Source: Actinacidiphila oryziradicis
GTDB taxonomy: Bacteria > Actinomycetota > Actinomycetes > Streptomycetales > Streptomycetaceae
Assembly: GCF_005047355.1 (NCBI RefSeq)
Contig: NZ_SUMC01000014.1
Span: 1-60,492, forward strand
Direction: 5' to 3'
DNA length: 60,492 bases
This document shows positions 8,507 to 18,887 of the stretch, piece after piece (position 1 is the stretch's first letter; each line of letters starts with the position of its first letter). A program made the position numbers and the translations under genes. The notes under the pieces are model-generated. The model was not told the DNA's origin and did no database searches. It was given only the letters and a program-made list of their open reading frames with translations.

Positions 8507-8523
8507 CGGAACGGGACGGCGGC

Positions 8524-11175
8524 TCAGGGTTGTGCGCCGGTACGGCCTGCTGCCGCTCCGGCGGCGATGACCTGCCGGTTGATGTCCCTGACCCGTACGG
8601 GATCCAGCTTGAGCACCGCGCGGTCGTAGGTCAGGAGCCCGTTGAGCTCCCCCTCCACGTCGGTGATCTGGGTGTAGACGGATCCGGAAAGGGAGCCGGC
8701 GGCCCCTGGGATCAGCCTCCGGGTGTTGGCGACGTACGCCTCGGTCAGCGCCTCGGAGTCCGGGACGTCCCCGTAGTTCTGGCCGCCGGACACGTTGGCG
8801 ATGTGGCCGGGGACGGTCAGGGAGTAGCCGCCGTGCTCGCCGTCGGCCGCGGCCCGGGTCCCGTCGGGGGTGGGCGAGGCAGGCCCGTGGTAGTCGTGGT
8901 AGTCGATCAGGTCACCCATGCCGGAGTCACCTTGCGAAGCACAGCAGTTGACTCCGGAGTGGGCGTCGACCAGGCGGGAGGGGTCCTGCTGCTTGACCGC
9001 GGTGGCCAGCTCGCCGGTGGCCGTCCGGCTCGTCTCCCCCCAGCCCTCGTTCATCATGGTCCACATCACGATGGACGGGGAGCTGATGTGCTGGTCCACG
9101 ATCGTGTGGACCTGGTTGGTGAAGGCCTTGTCGGTCTCCGGAGTGGACGGCGCTCCGGGGTTGCGGCTGGGCATGTCCTGCCACACCATCAGCCCGAGTC
9201 TGTCGGCCCAGTAGTACCAACGGGCCGGCTCGATCTTGATGTGTTTGCGGACGGTGTTGAAGCCCAGGCTCTTCTGCTGCTCCAGATCGGATCGCAGAGC
9301 AGCGTCCGTGGGGGCGGTGTAGAGGCCGTCGGGCCAGAAGCCCTGGTCCAGGGTGGCCAGCAGGAAGGTGGGCCGGCCGTTGAGTTCGATCTTGCTCGCA
9401 CCGCCGACCTTGGCCACCTCGACCGACCGCATCCCGAAGTAGGAGCCCACCGAGTCCTTCGAGCGGCCGTCGGAAAGCTGGACCTTGAGGTCGTACAGGA
9501 AGGGGTCGTCCGGACTCCACAGGCGGGGGTTGGCGATGGCGAGCCGCAGCGTGTCGCCGGCCTTGCCGGAGACGGCACCGACCGCTTTGTGTCCCGCGTA
9601 CGCCGTGGCGGTCACCCGGGCCGCCGGGCTGGTGCCCGCGGCGGGGCGCACGGTGACGGCCAGTGAATCGCTCTTGAGGTCCGGGGTCAGCACGAGCGAG
9701 TCGACGGCCGCGGTGGGAACCGGCTCCAGCCAGACGGTCTGCCAGATGCCCGAGGTCGAGGTGTACCAGATACCGCCGGGCGTGGGGGTCTGCTTGCCGA
9801 CGGCGTAGCTGTTGCCGTCGGTGGTGTCCCGGACCTTGATGAGCAGGTTCTGCGGGCCGTGCCGGGTGACGGCGTCGGTGATGTCGGCGCTGAACGCCTC
9901 GTAGCCGCCGGTGTGGTGGGCGACCTGCTTGCCGTTGACGTAGACCCAGGCCTCGTAGTCGACGGCGCCGAAGTTCAGCCGCAGGCGCTCGTGGGAGCCC
10001 GCCTGCCAGCTCCGGGGCACCTCGAAGCTCCGCTGGTAGAGCGACCAGTCGTGGTGCGCGGCGACACCGGAGAGCGCGGACTCCATCGGGTACGGGACCA
10101 GGATCCGGTCGCTCAGCGGCCCGGTCGGCAGCGCCGCGTCCTGCTCGGTGGACTGGAACTGCCAGGTGCCGTTGAGGTTGAGCCAGTTCTTCCTGGTCAG
10201 CTGCGGACGCGGGTAGTCCGGCAGCGCGTTGGTCGGGGACACGTCGGCGGCCCACTTGGTGGCGAAGTACCACCGGGAGTCGTTCTTCGCGGCCGCGGTG
10301 AAGACCTTCAGGTCCCCGTTGGACGTCATGATCCCGCCGTAGCCGTCGTAGCTCACCCGCACGGGGGCGTTGAGCGAGATGGGCGTCTTGGAGGTGACCA
10401 CGAGCCGGGAAGCGTCGAGCGGGTCCTTCGCCACCTCGCCCGTCCATACGACGCCGCCGGACACGACGGCGAGGTGCTTCGCGGCGTCGGAGGGCAGTTG
10501 CGTCACCGGGGCGTCGAGCTGGATCGTGGCCTTGGTGCCGGCCGGGTCGATCGTGGCGCTGGCGTCGGCCTGCGTGAATCCGGCGGGCAGCCGCAGCGCC
10601 GCGTCGGGGAGGGGTTGCCTGGCGAAGCCCGGCCCCGACCACTCGGTGTGCAGGTAGGCGCCGCCAACGCCCTGGTTGTAGTCGAAGGCCAGCTGGTGCG
10701 GGCCGGCCGTGAGCGTCAGGGGTTGTGACATGGTCTGGACGTCCCAGTCGGTCGTCCAGTGGTCGATGACGCTCGATCCGTCCAGCGACATACGGAACCC
10801 GTTGTCGCCCTTGATGAAGAACGTGTACGTGCCGTCCGCGGGCACCTCCAGCTGTCCGGTCCATCGCACAGCGACGTTGTCAGTGCTGCCGGCGAAGGTC
10901 CGCAGTGCTGGAAGCAGGTCATCGACATAGAGGGACGAGTCGATCGAAGTGCCGGTGTACGTGGCGAAGTCCAGCGCTGTGCCGTTGGAGCTGCGGTAGT
11001 AGTCGCCCCGCAGGCCCTGCCCCGCGGAGGCGGACGGGGTGCCGGCTGCGGAAGGCGCGGCCGTGATCGCCGCGGTGCTCGCCGATGCCGGCGCCGCGAG
11101 CGCCGCGCCGAGTAGGAGAGTCAGCAGCATGGCCGCACGGCCGAGGAACCTTGATCGTAATCCGCCAGGACGCAT
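8524..11175 (-). CDS. Secreted GH2-family glycosidase with N-terminal PA14 domain
   Basis: 883 residues. A signal peptide (RAAMLLTLLLGAALAAPASAS) is followed by a PA14 domain at roughly 55-190 (GLRGDYYRSSNGT, FFIKGDNGFRMSLDG, WSGPGF), a lectin-like module often placed on glycosidases. A GH2 jelly-roll (LNLNGTWQFQ; NFGAVDYEAWVYVNGKQVAHHTGGYEAFS), an immunoglobulin-like domain and the TIM barrel follow. The presumed acid/base Glu lies in MWTMMNEGWGE. GH2 includes beta-galactosidases, beta-mannosidases and glucuronidases, and the specificity cannot be fixed here; a mannan or plant/fungal glycan side chain is plausible from context. ATG 11175 has GGGAAGG upstream. ACAACGTT at 11283-11290, about 110 bases upstream, may be an operator. 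It is transcribed away from the GtaA-type gene. Confidence 0.85.
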   Translation of the reverse strand: MRPGGLRSRFLGRAAMLLTLLLGAALAAPASASTAAITAAPSAAGTPSASAGQGLRGDYYRSSNGTALDFATYTGTSIDSSLYVDDLLPALRTFAGSTDNVAVRWTGQLEVPADGTYTFFIKGDNGFRMSLDGSSVIDHWTTDWDVQTMSQPLTLTAGPHQLAFDYNQGVGGAYLHTEWSGPGFARQPLPDAALRLPAGFTQADASATIDPAGTKATIQLDAPVTQLPSDAAKHLAVVSGGVVWTGEVAKDPLDASRLVVTSKTPISLNAPVRVSYDGYGGIMTSNGDLKVFTAAAKNDSRWYFATKWAADVSPTNALPDYPRPQLTRKNWLNLNGTWQFQSTEQDAALPTGPLSDRILVPYPMESALSGVAAHHDWSLYQRSFEVPRSWQAGSHERLRLNFGAVDYEAWVYVNGKQVAHHTGGYEAFSADITDAVTRHGPQNLLIKVRDTTDGNSYAVGKQTPTPGGIWYTSTSGIWQTVWLEPVPTAAVDSLVLTPDLKSDSLAVTVRPAAGTSPAARVTATAYAGHKAVGAVSGKAGDTLRLAIANPRLWSPDDPFLYDLKVQLSDGRSKDSVGSYFGMRSVEVAKVGGASKIELNGRPTFLLATLDQGFWPDGLYTAPTDAALRSDLEQQKSLGFNTVRKHIKIEPARWYYWADRLGLMVWQDMPSRNPGAPSTPETDKAFTNQVHTIVDQHISSPSIVMWTMMNEGWGETSRTATGELATAVKQQDPSRLVDAHSGVNCCASQGDSGMGDLIDYHDYHGPASPTPDGTRAAADGEHGGYSLTVPGHIANVSGGQNYGDVPDSEALTEAYVANTRRLIPGAAGSLSGSVYTQITDVEGELNGLLTYDRAVLKLDPVRVRDINRQVIAAGAAAGRTGAQP

Positions 11176-11839
11176 GGGTCGGGACGCCTTCCCTCAGATT
11201 GCGTGGTCGCCACCGGTGGGGACGGTCTCGGCGGGGTCACCGAGCCCCGACGCAGGCCGCAGAACACCAGAACCGGTTGTGTACAACGTTAGAAATTTGA
11301 CGACGAGGAGGATGAAAGCAGACCCCTTCAGGTGGTGTCCAGACCTCGCGCGCGAAATATTGAATCCCGGAAACGTGCCAGGCGAAGCGCGGTAAAAGAG
11401 TGCTGCGCGGGACCTGGACAGCGGTCGCCAGGCATGCTGTCATTCGACTGACGCCGTGTTTCCATCGTTATAAAGACGGCCACCGAAGCACCCGTTCGAC
11501 CGGTTTCCCCCGACCCGCACCTCGGGCCGCCCGGCCTCCGGCTTCCGCGTCCGAGCCGGTCCATCGGATGGAGTAACGCAATGACACCGAACTCCCCGCC
11601 TCCGCAGTCCACGGCGAGGTCGGCATCTCACCCCTGATAACGATGTCTGAATCCGGCGGTCCACCGCGCTTTCAGGGTCCTCCGAGGGCTGGTCCAGGTC
11701 AGGTCGACTGACTACCCCGGCCTGCCGGGCACTGAGCAGGTCGGGCGCGGCGCTGTCGATCCCATGCCGCCGACCGGCGCGGTTCCGCGTGCCGTCCGCC
11801 TCGCCCACCTCCTCCTGCCCTCTCCCGAAGGAGTCCCCC
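11176..11839. promoter_or_regulatory. Divergent control region between GH2 and GtaA-type genes
   Basis: 664 bases without a supported gene, holding promoters for both directions. Three sequences resemble the LacI-type sites elsewhere in the window. They are GTTGTGTACAAC with overlapping ACAACGTT (11276-11290), CCATCGTTAT (11462-11471, reverse complement ATAACGATGG), and GATAACGATGTC (11636-11647). Each shares most of the GACAACGTTGTC or GACAACGATGTC consensus, but none is a perfect palindrome. Open frames here lack family resemblance and ribosome sites. Confidence 0.45.
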
Positions 11840-14455
11840 GTGTCTCTCCCCGAAGACCGCGACCGCCCCATACCCGGCCCCGCCCGGGCCTTACCGCCGT
11901 TTTCCCGACGTGACCTGCTGCGGTGGAGCGGTGTGGCCGCCGTGGGTGCCGTCACCATCGCCGGGCCGCTCGCCCGGCCCGCCTCCGCGGCCCAGCCCGC
12001 GCCGCACGCCGCGGCTTCGACGTTCAGCCCGCTGCGTCCGCCCGCCACCCCGCTCGCCGTACGCTCCCCGTACCTGTCCACCTGGCTGGCCGGGGACAAC
12101 CTCGCCGGCACCTGGCCCACCTTCTGGAACGGGCACATCACGGCACTGTGCGGCATCGCCCGTATCGACGGCACACCGTACGTATTCCTCGGCAATCCGG
12201 GCCTGCCGAGCGGCCCGACGCTCACCGTGATGACGCAGGCCTCGCTGCAACTCACCGCCACCCGCTCGATCTTCACACTCACCGGGGGCGGCGTCACGCT
12301 GACGGTCACCTTCTTCTCCCCCGTGGACCTCGGCAACCTCCAGCGCCAGTCGGTGCCGCTGAGCTACATCAGCGTGCAGGCCGCCAGCGCCGACGGGGCG
12401 AGCCACTCCGTCGACCTGCACCTCGACGCCTCCGCCGAGTGGGTGCACGGCGACAACTCCACCCTGGTCACCTGGGCCCACCAGCAGACCGGCAGCATGA
12501 CCGCCCTGACCTGCCAGCCGTCCAGCCCCGGGGTGCTGCAGGAGAACGGCGACCAGGCGTCGTGGGGCTCGCTGGTCCTGGCCGCCCCCACCACCGGCCA
12601 ACTGACCTGGCAGATCGGCCAGGACACCGTGGTGCGAGGGGCGTCCGCCGGAAACGGGGTACTCGCCAACACCACCGACACCGCCCAGCCCCGCGCCATC
12701 AACGACCGCTGGCCCGTCCTCGGCCTCAACCAGAGCCTGGGCACGGTCACTTCGAGCAGCCCGTCGGCGGTGTTCCAGGCCACGGTCGGCCATGTGCGTA
12801 CCCCCGCCATGAGTTACCTCGGCACCAACCTCAACCCGTGGTGGACGCACTACTGGGGCTCGTGGACCGACATGCTCGACTGGTTCAACGCCGACCACTC
12901 CGCCGCCCTGACCGCCGCCACCGCCCTCGACCAGCAGATCCACACCGACGCCGCAGCAGCGGCGGGCGGCGGGGACACCGGCGAGCACTACGCCGCCGTC
13001 TGCGCCCTGGCGCTGCGTCAGGCGGTCGCCGGTACGGAACTCGTCGACCGGGGCGGCTCCCCGTGGGCCTTCCTCAAGGAGATCTCCTCCGACGGCAACG
13101 TCTCCACCATCGACGTCACCTACCCGGCCTCCCCCGCCTACCTCTACCTCTCCCCCGCGTATCTGCGGCTGCTCCTCGAACCCCTGCTGACCTACGCGGA
13201 GAACGGCGGCTGGCCCAAGACCTTCGCCGAGCACGACCTCGGCTCCAGCTATCCCAACGCGGCCGGGCACAACGACGGCAACGAGGAGGACATGCCGGTC
13301 GAGGAGTCCGCCGACATGCTGATCATGGCGGCGGCCGTGATCCAGCGCCTGCCGGCCGCCCAGGCGTCCGCCTTCGCCACCGCCCACTACACGATCCTCC
13401 GCCAGTGGGCCGAATACCTCGTGGCCAACGCCCTGGACCCCGGCTACCAGAACCAGACCGACGACTTCACCGGCTTCATCGCCCACAGCGCCAACCTCGC
13501 CCTCAAGGGCATCATCGGCATCGGCGCCATGAACGTGGTGGCCCGCGCGGCGTCCAACACCTCGGACGCGTCGCACTACTTGGCGGTCGCCCGCGGCTAC
13601 ATCAGCCAGTGGGTCACCCTGGCCGAGGATTCCTCCGGTTCGCACCTCAAGCTCGCCTACGACCAGGACGGCACCTGGAGCCTGAAGTACAACGGCTTCT
13701 CCGACCGCCTCCTCGGCCTGGACCTGGTGCCCACCGGGGTCGCCGCCCAGGAAGCCGCCTGGTATCTGTCCCATGCCGGTACGTACGGTGTGCTGCTGGA
13801 TCCGCGCAACAGCTATACCAAGACCGACTGGGAGATCTGGACCGCCGCCTGGCTGGCCGACCACCCGGACACCCGCTCCATGCTGGTCAACGGCGTCTAC
13901 GGCTTCGCCAACACCACACCGCAGCGGGTGCCCTTCTCCGACTGGTACGTCGTCGGTTCCGGCGCCCAGCAGGGCTTCGCCGACCGGCCCGTCATCGGCG
14001 GCACCCTCGCCCTCCTGAACACCCCGGCGGCCTCCGCCGTCACCTGGTCGCGTATCCAGAACCGCAACTCCGGCAAGCTGCTGGCCGTCAGCGGCATGTC
14101 ACTCGCCGACAGCGCCGAAGTCACCCAGTACGAGGACAACGGCACCGCCGACCATCTGTGGACCGTGGTGGCGGGCAGTGACGGGACCGTCCGGATCTAC
14201 AACCGCAACAGCGGCAAGCTGCTCGCCGTCCACGACCAGAGCACCGCCGACGGCGCTCACGTCCAGCAGTACAACGACAACGGCACCCAGGACCACCTAT
14301 GGCGTTTTGTCGACAATGGTGACGGCTGGATGAAAATCGTCAACGTGCACAGCGGAAAGCTCATGGCCGTCGACGGCGCGTCCCAGGCCAACGCCGCCCA
14401 GGTGACCCAGTGGAACGACAACGGCACCACCGACCACCTCTGGCGGCTCATCTGA
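11840..14455 (+). CDS. Secreted GtaA-type (glutaminase A-like) protein with C-terminal ricin lectin
   Basis: 871 residues from GTG 11840, chosen because GAAGGAG lies 6 bases upstream. A twin-arginine signal (RRDLLRWSGVAAVGAVTIAG) precedes a DUF5127/DUF4965/DUF1793-type body characteristic of fungal glutaminase A and its many bacterial relatives. Markers include SPYLSTWLAGDNLAGTWPTF near the N-terminus, GHNDGNEEDMPVEESADMLI around residue 490, and NSYTKTDWEIWTAAW. The last ~135 residues are three repeats built on NSGKLLAV...DHLW, a ricin-type beta-trefoil (RICIN_2) that should bind carbohydrate. The (alpha/alpha)-barrel body and lectin tail suggest a carbohydrate-active role rather than glutamine hydrolysis, which is unproven for bacterial members. 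A perfect 21-bp-stem terminator follows at 14462-14512. Confidence 0.82.
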   Translation: MSLPEDRDRPIPGPARALPPFSRRDLLRWSGVAAVGAVTIAGPLARPASAAQPAPHAAASTFSPLRPPATPLAVRSPYLSTWLAGDNLAGTWPTFWNGHITALCGIARIDGTPYVFLGNPGLPSGPTLTVMTQASLQLTATRSIFTLTGGGVTLTVTFFSPVDLGNLQRQSVPLSYISVQAASADGASHSVDLHLDASAEWVHGDNSTLVTWAHQQTGSMTALTCQPSSPGVLQENGDQASWGSLVLAAPTTGQLTWQIGQDTVVRGASAGNGVLANTTDTAQPRAINDRWPVLGLNQSLGTVTSSSPSAVFQATVGHVRTPAMSYLGTNLNPWWTHYWGSWTDMLDWFNADHSAALTAATALDQQIHTDAAAAAGGGDTGEHYAAVCALALRQAVAGTELVDRGGSPWAFLKEISSDGNVSTIDVTYPASPAYLYLSPAYLRLLLEPLLTYAENGGWPKTFAEHDLGSSYPNAAGHNDGNEEDMPVEESADMLIMAAAVIQRLPAAQASAFATAHYTILRQWAEYLVANALDPGYQNQTDDFTGFIAHSANLALKGIIGIGAMNVVARAASNTSDASHYLAVARGYISQWVTLAEDSSGSHLKLAYDQDGTWSLKYNGFSDRLLGLDLVPTGVAAQEAAWYLSHAGTYGVLLDPRNSYTKTDWEIWTAAWLADHPDTRSMLVNGVYGFANTTPQRVPFSDWYVVGSGAQQGFADRPVIGGTLALLNTPAASAVTWSRIQNRNSGKLLAVSGMSLADSAEVTQYEDNGTADHLWTVVAGSDGTVRIYNRNSGKLLAVHDQSTADGAHVQQYNDNGTQDHLWRFVDNGDGWMKIVNVHSGKLMAVDGASQANAAQVTQWNDNGTTDHLWRLI

Positions 14456-14461
14456 CGCGCC

Positions 14462-14512
14462 GGGCCGCCGGGACGGCAGGAGCGGGTTCACCTCCTGCCG
14501 TCCCGGCGGCCC
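14462..14512 (+). terminator. Strong hairpin terminator after GtaA-type gene
   Basis: A perfect 21-bp inverted repeat (arms 14462-14482 and 14492-14512, loop CGGGTTCAC) starts 7 bases after the stop codon. There is no T-tract, as is usual for high-GC actinobacterial terminators. It separates this gene from the GH27 operon, which has its own operator. Confidence 0.85.
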
Positions 14513-14607
14513 GTGGCAGAAGATTTAGTCCGGACCATTGACGCCAGGGCGGCCCGGTGGCACCTTCGCGATGATTACGTTTCCAACAGCAGGCCGCCCC
14601 GACAGTT

Positions 14608-14621
14608 CGACAACGTTGTCG
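14608..14621. promoter_or_regulatory. LacI-type operator upstream of GH27-GH76 operon
   Basis: A perfect 14-bp palindrome, CGACAACGTTGTCG, 50 bases upstream of the GH27 start codon. Its 12-bp core GACAACGTTGTC recurs exactly in the GH47/GH92 divergent region. The central AACGTT is typical of LacI-family binding sites. Its position overlaps or lies just downstream of where the promoter should be, as expected for a repressor. Confidence 0.65.
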
Positions 14622-14670
14622 GGCGCCTGAGTTCGCCCCGTCCGCACACGGCGAAACAGGAGACCCAGAC

Positions 14671-16293
14671 ATGACAGTCACATCCGGCTTAGCACGCTCC
14701 ATGAGATCCCTGAGGGCTGCCGTCGCGATGGCGCTGCTTCTCGTCCTCGCCCCGGCCCTGCTCGTCCTCGGCACGGCACCGCCCGCACAGGCGCTCAACA
14801 ACGGCCTGGCCAGGACGCCCCCGATGGGCTGGAACGACTGGAACGCCTTCGGCTGCAGCGTCAGCGAGCAACTGGTCGAGCAGACCGCCGACTATCTCGT
14901 CTCCTCCGGCCTGAAGGACGCCGGGTACAGCTACGTCAACATCGACGACTGCTGGATGACCTCGGCCCGGAACTCCGCGGGCCAGCTCGTGCCCGATCCC
15001 GCCAAGTTCCCCGACGGCATCAGCGGAACCGCCGCCTACGTCCACGCCAAGGGCCTCAAGCTCGGCATCTACGAGAGCGCCGGGACCGCCACCTGCCAGG
15101 GCTACCCCGGAAGCCTCAACCACGAGCAGACGGACGCCAACAGCTTCGCCGCCTGGGGCGTCGACTACCTGAAGTACGACAACTGCAACAACCAGGGCAT
15201 CAACGACCAGCAGCGCTACACCGCCATGCGCGACGCCCTGGCCAACACCGGCCGCCCCATCCTCTACAGCCTGTGCAACTGGGGTCTGGCCAGCGTCTGG
15301 ACCTGGGGGGCGGGGGTCGGGAACAGCTGGCGCACCACCAACGACATCAACGCCAGCTTCTCCACGATGCTGTCCATCTACAAGGCCAACGTCCAGCTCG
15401 CCCAGTACGCCGGCCCCGGCGCCTGGAACGACCCGGACATGCTGGAGGTCGGCAACGGCATGTCCTTCACCGAGGACCGTTCCGAGTTCAGCCTGTGGTC
15501 CGAGATGGCCGCGCCCCTGATCGCCGGGACCGACCTGCGCAGCGCCTCCGCCGCCACCCTCTCGCTCTACGGCAACAAGGAGGTCATCGCCGTCGACCAG
15601 GACTCGCTGGGCAAGCAGGGAACCGAGGTGTCCTCCTCGGGCGGTCTTCACGTACTGGCCAAGCCGCTGGCGAACGGCGATGTGTCCGTGGTCCTGTTCA
15701 ACGAGAACTCCTCCGCGGCCACCATCACCACCTCGGCCACCGCGGCGGGCCTACCGGCGGCCTCCTCCTATCAGTTGAACAACCTCTGGTCGCACGTGGT
15801 CAGCAGCACCAGCGGAAGCATCTCGGCCACCGTCCGCGCACACGGCTCGGTGATGTACCGGGTGTCCGTGGGCAGCGGCACCAGCGTCGGGAGCACCCAT
15901 CCGCTGGTCGGCGCCTCCTCCAACCGCTGCCTGGACGCCTACAACAACGAGACCACCCCCGGCACCAAGATCGAGATCTGGGACTGCGGCGGTGGCGCCA
16001 ACCAGGCCGTGACCATCACCGCCGCCGGTGAACTGCGGCTCTACGGCGGCACGCAGTGCCTGGACGCCTACGGCAACGGCACCACCTCGGGCACCAGGGT
16101 GCAGCTCTACACCTGCACCGGGGGCGCCAACCAGCAATGGCGCCTCAACCCCGACGGCACCGTCACCGGCACCCAGTCAGGGCTCTGCCTCGACGTCACC
16201 GGCGGCGATCAGTCCTCCGGGAATGTCAATGGCATCCAGATCGAACTGTGGACCTGCAACGGTGGCGCCAACCAGCAGTGGCGCCTGGGCTGA
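14671..16293 (+). CDS. Secreted GH27 alpha-galactosidase with ricin lectin tail
   Basis: 540 residues. The signal peptide ends near PAQALNNG. The barrel opens with [16 protein letters not shown], the GH27 hallmark. The nucleophile is D170 in YLKYDNC, and the acid/base aspartate lies in WNDPDM (254 or 256). After an all-beta domain, residues from about 410 form a ricin-type trefoil with repeated NQ(Q)W/NQAV motifs (CBM13-like). It should release terminal alpha-galactose (or related beta-L-arabinopyranose) outside the cell. It is followed after 34 bases by a GH76 mannanase, so the pair may strip galactose side chains and then cut alpha-mannan, as in galactomannans of some fungi. The operator at 14608-14621 suggests sugar-inducible expression. 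Confidence 0.9.
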   Translation: MTVTSGLARSMRSLRAAVAMALLLVLAPALLVLGTAPPAQALNNGLARTPPMGWNDWNAFGCSVSEQLVEQTADYLVSSGLKDAGYSYVNIDDCWMTSARNSAGQLVPDPAKFPDGISGTAAYVHAKGLKLGIYESAGTATCQGYPGSLNHEQTDANSFAAWGVDYLKYDNCNNQGINDQQRYTAMRDALANTGRPILYSLCNWGLASVWTWGAGVGNSWRTTNDINASFSTMLSIYKANVQLAQYAGPGAWNDPDMLEVGNGMSFTEDRSEFSLWSEMAAPLIAGTDLRSASAATLSLYGNKEVIAVDQDSLGKQGTEVSSSGGLHVLAKPLANGDVSVVLFNENSSAATITTSATAAGLPAASSYQLNNLWSHVVSSTSGSISATVRAHGSVMYRVSVGSGTSVGSTHPLVGASSNRCLDAYNNETTPGTKIEIWDCGGGANQAVTITAAGELRLYGGTQCLDAYGNGTTSGTRVQLYTCTGGANQQWRLNPDGTVTGTQSGLCLDVTGGDQSSGNVNGIQIELWTCNGGANQQWRLG

Positions 16294-16327
16294 CCCGGCT
16301 CCATCCCCCCACGCCTTCGGAGCTGAC

Positions 16328-17788
16328 ATGAGCTCAAGAGAAAGTAGAACGCGAAGAGCCGGGGTCGGCCTGATCGCGACCCTCGCTCTCCTGATCCCGG
16401 CGACCGCGGGCGTCGCGGTCGCCGCGGCCCAGGCAACCGTGTGCAACAAGTACTGCGACGGCCGTGACGCCGCGCTTTCCTCGCAGGACCGGCAACCGGT
16501 GACCGCGACCATCTACTCCCGGAACCTCGTCCTGCACTTCGACGACAACGACGCGATGGGCTGGGCCTCGATCGCAGGCGGAAGCCCGACCGACGAGGTC
16601 TGGCTCGACCGTTCCTTCGACGGCGGCCGCACCTGGAGCTCGGGCAGCAAGCTCGGCGACACCACCGTCCCGACCGGCCAGACCGGCTGGCGCACCCTGA
16701 TGTACAACGTCGACGACTGGAACAATCTCGGCGTCGGCGCACTCCGGGCCTGCGGCAAGGCCGGTGACCGTATCGAGATCGCGTGCACGCCGTGGGCTCG
16801 CACGACCTGGAACGCGTCCAGCCGCCCGACCGCGGCGGCCACCGCGCTGATGCAGTCCTACAACAACAGCACCGGCCTGTTCGACACCACCGGCTGGTGG
16901 AACTCCGCCAACGCCCTGACCGCCGTCATCGACAACATCCGCGTCACCGGAATGGGCAGCTACAAGTACGCCATCGCCAACACCTACGACCGCAATCTGT
17001 CCGCCCAGAGCGGCAACTTCACCAACGACTACATCGACGACTCGGGGTGGTGGGGACTGGCCTGGGTCGACGCGTACGACCTGACCGGCGACAGCAGATA
17101 CCTGACCACCGCCCGCGCCGACGCGGACTACATGGCGCGGTACTGGGACTCGGTGTGCGGCGGCGGCGTGTGGTGGAGCACCGCCAAGACCTACAAGAAC
17201 GCCATCGAGAACTCCCTCTACCTGGAGCTGAACGCCGCGCTGCACAACCGCATCGCGGGCGACACGGTCTACCTCGGCCGGGCCAACGCGGAGTGGTCGT
17301 GGTTCAGCGGCACCGGCATGATCAACAGCTCGCACCTGGTGAACGACGGCATCAGTCTGTCGACCTGCGGCAACAACGGGGCCACCACCTGGTCGTACAA
17401 CCAGGGCGTACTGCTCGGCGGTCTGGCGGAGCTGTATCGTGCCACCGGAACCTCGGCCCTGCTGACCGCGGGCCGGCAGATCGGTGACGCCTTGACCACC
17501 TCCGTTTCGCTGAACTCCGGCGGAATCCTGCGGGAGCCGTGCGAGACGGGCGACTGCGGCGCCGACGGCCCCACCTTCAAGGGCGCCTGCATCCGAGGGC
17601 TGAGCGCCTTCAACGCCCAGCTGTCCGACCGCCCCTACACCTCGTACATCGGGCGGCAGGCCGACTCCGCGTACGCAAACGACCGCAACGCGCTCGACGC
17701 GTACGGGCTGCACTGGGCCGGCCCGCTCGACACGACCGACGCCGCCCGCCAGCAGAGCGCCGTCGACCTGATGAACGCGGCATCCTGA
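16328..17788 (+). CDS. Secreted GH76 endo-alpha-1,6-mannanase with N-terminal extra module
   Basis: 486 residues from ATG 16328 (GGAGC just upstream). A signal peptide is followed by a Cys-containing module of about 115 residues ([47 protein letters not shown]) that I cannot assign to a named family. The GH76 barrel begins near residue 165. The catalytic pair of neighbouring aspartates is in [14 protein letters not shown]76 enzymes cleave alpha-1,6-mannan backbones such as yeast mannan. It is the second gene of the GH27 operon. The same extra module occurs twice in the GH76 protein at 19634-21487, suggesting it is a targeting or carbohydrate-binding domain. Confidence 0.9.
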   Translation: MSSRESRTRRAGVGLIATLALLIPATAGVAVAAAQATVCNKYCDGRDAALSSQDRQPVTATIYSRNLVLHFDDNDAMGWASIAGGSPTDEVWLDRSFDGGRTWSSGSKLGDTTVPTGQTGWRTLMYNVDDWNNLGVGALRACGKAGDRIEIACTPWARTTWNASSRPTAAATALMQSYNNSTGLFDTTGWWNSANALTAVIDNIRVTGMGSYKYAIANTYDRNLSAQSGNFTNDYIDDSGWWGLAWVDAYDLTGDSRYLTTARADADYMARYWDSVCGGGVWWSTAKTYKNAIENSLYLELNAALHNRIAGDTVYLGRANAEWSWFSGTGMINSSHLVNDGISLSTCGNNGATTWSYNQGVLLGGLAELYRATGTSALLTAGRQIGDALTTSVSLNSGGILREPCETGDCGADGPTFKGACIRGLSAFNAQLSDRPYTSYIGRQADSAYANDRNALDAYGLHWAGPLDTTDAARQQSAVDLMNAAS

Positions 17789-18381
17789 CGGCACCGTCAA
17801 GGGGCGGGCGGCCGCGGTGCCGGACCCCTGCCGCATCGTCCCGGGTGCCGAGATCTGGGACGAGCAGGCCCGCACACCGGCCGGCCCCGGCGCCCCTGTC
17901 GTCAGTGATCTTCTGCCCCGCGGTCCGGGGGCGGGCCGGCCGGAGGGCTGGACCACCCTTCCGGCGGGCCCCACCGGCGCTGCTTGGGCAGCGGCTTCGC
18001 GTAGGAGCCGGCGCGGCTGGTGGAGAGGCCCAGCGCCACCAGGGACTCGGCCAGACGCACCGCGGCAGCCACGCCGTCCACCACCGGCATGCCGCGCCGT
18101 TGCGGTGGGGGACGAAGTACACCCGTCGGCGGAAGCATTGAAGCGAGCATGCCAAAACTCATGGAAATGTCTCTTGCCTTCTTCCGGGACGCGCGCATCA
18201 ATAAGGGTGGTCCCTGAAAGCTGAGGGGTCATCATCTTCTCAAGGTCGGCGCGGGGTCTGAGCCGCGGCCCCGCACAGAGCCGGCCTTCTCGGAGCGCGC
18301 CGCCGCCGTGTGGACCTGGCCATGCCACCGGGCGAGCCGTGGTGCGCCGCTTCCACCATGCGGCAGCCGGAAGGGAATTCC
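17789..18381. other. Intergenic stretch holding a racemase fragment
   Basis: 593 bases after the GH76 stop. The only recognisable content is the Asp/Glu-racemase C-terminal fragment at 17983-18093 on the minus strand. A weak hairpin (GGCACC...GGTGCC) follows the GH76 stop. The promoter of the small secreted protein gene at 18382 must lie near the right end, but no clear hexamers were identified. Confidence 0.4.
17983..18093 (-). pseudogene. C-terminal fragment of an Asp/Glu (hydantoin-type) racemase
   Basis: The minus strand reads GMPVVDGVAAAVRLAESL, then VALGLSTSRAGSYAKPLPK. This closely resembles the conserved C-terminus of the aspartate/glutamate/hydantoin racemase family (P-V-V/I-D-G-V-A-A-A-V-x-L-A-E). 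No start codon with a ribosome site and none of the upstream two thirds of the protein can be found, so this is a relic of a deleted gene. Resemblance is by eye only. Confidence 0.5.
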
Positions 18382-18849
18382 ATGAAACGCGGCAAGCTCG
18401 CGATCAGCGCGGTGCTGGGCACCGCTGCGACCGTCGCAGGTGTGCTCGTAATGGCACCCGTAGCGGACGCGGTGACGCCCACCACCGCCACCATTTCGTT
18501 CAATTGCGGTATCTGGGGTTCGGGATCGGCGACACTCACGGCCTCCGCGAGCGGGACAGCGGCGACCATCAACGTGTCGACGTCGGCGATCACCACCCCG
18601 ATCGCCATCTCGGCGAACTCGGTCAAGTCGACACTCACCCTGACCGAGAACGGCTCCGGGACCACCACGTTCACCGGCAGCTCCAACCCGGCGCTCGCGG
18701 CCGGTAGCGCCGTGTCGACCGGGCCGCTCACCGGCACGGTGGCCTCGGGCGACAGCCTGTCGGCGACATCGCTGACAGTCGTGGTGCTCGGCATCACCGC
18801 CACCTGCACCGCCACCTCCACCCAGTCCCCCGGTCCCTTCGTGTTCTGA
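18382..18849 (+). CDS. Small secreted beta-rich protein, unknown function
   Basis: 155 residues from ATG 18382 (GGAAGGGA upstream). A Sec signal peptide (AVLGTAATVAGVLVMAPVADA) is followed by a mature region of about 125 residues that is very rich in Thr, Ser, Ala and Gly. It alternates polar and hydrophobic residues in long beta strands and contains two cysteines (FNCG near the start, ATCTAT near the end) that could form a disulfide. I do not recognise the family with certainty; similar small secreted proteins are common in Streptomyces. It lies within the glycosidase block and has its own terminator at 18888-18918. It could be a surface or matrix protein or an inhibitor; no enzymatic motif is visible. 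Confidence 0.72.
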   Translation: MKRGKLAISAVLGTAATVAGVLVMAPVADAVTPTTATISFNCGIWGSGSATLTASASGTAATINVSTSAITTPIAISANSVKSTLTLTENGSGTTTFTGSSNPALAAGSAVSTGPLTGTVASGDSLSATSLTVVVLGITATCTATSTQSPGPFVF

Positions 18850-18887
18850 CGACCCGCGGGCAATACGCGCAGTACGTACGGCGTAGG

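Noticed and set aside
11891..14181. Very long open frames on both strands overlapping the GtaA-type gene
   Set aside because: They are rich in Arg, Gly, Ala and Pro, show no domain, and mirror the third-position GC bias of the real gene. Treated as shadows.
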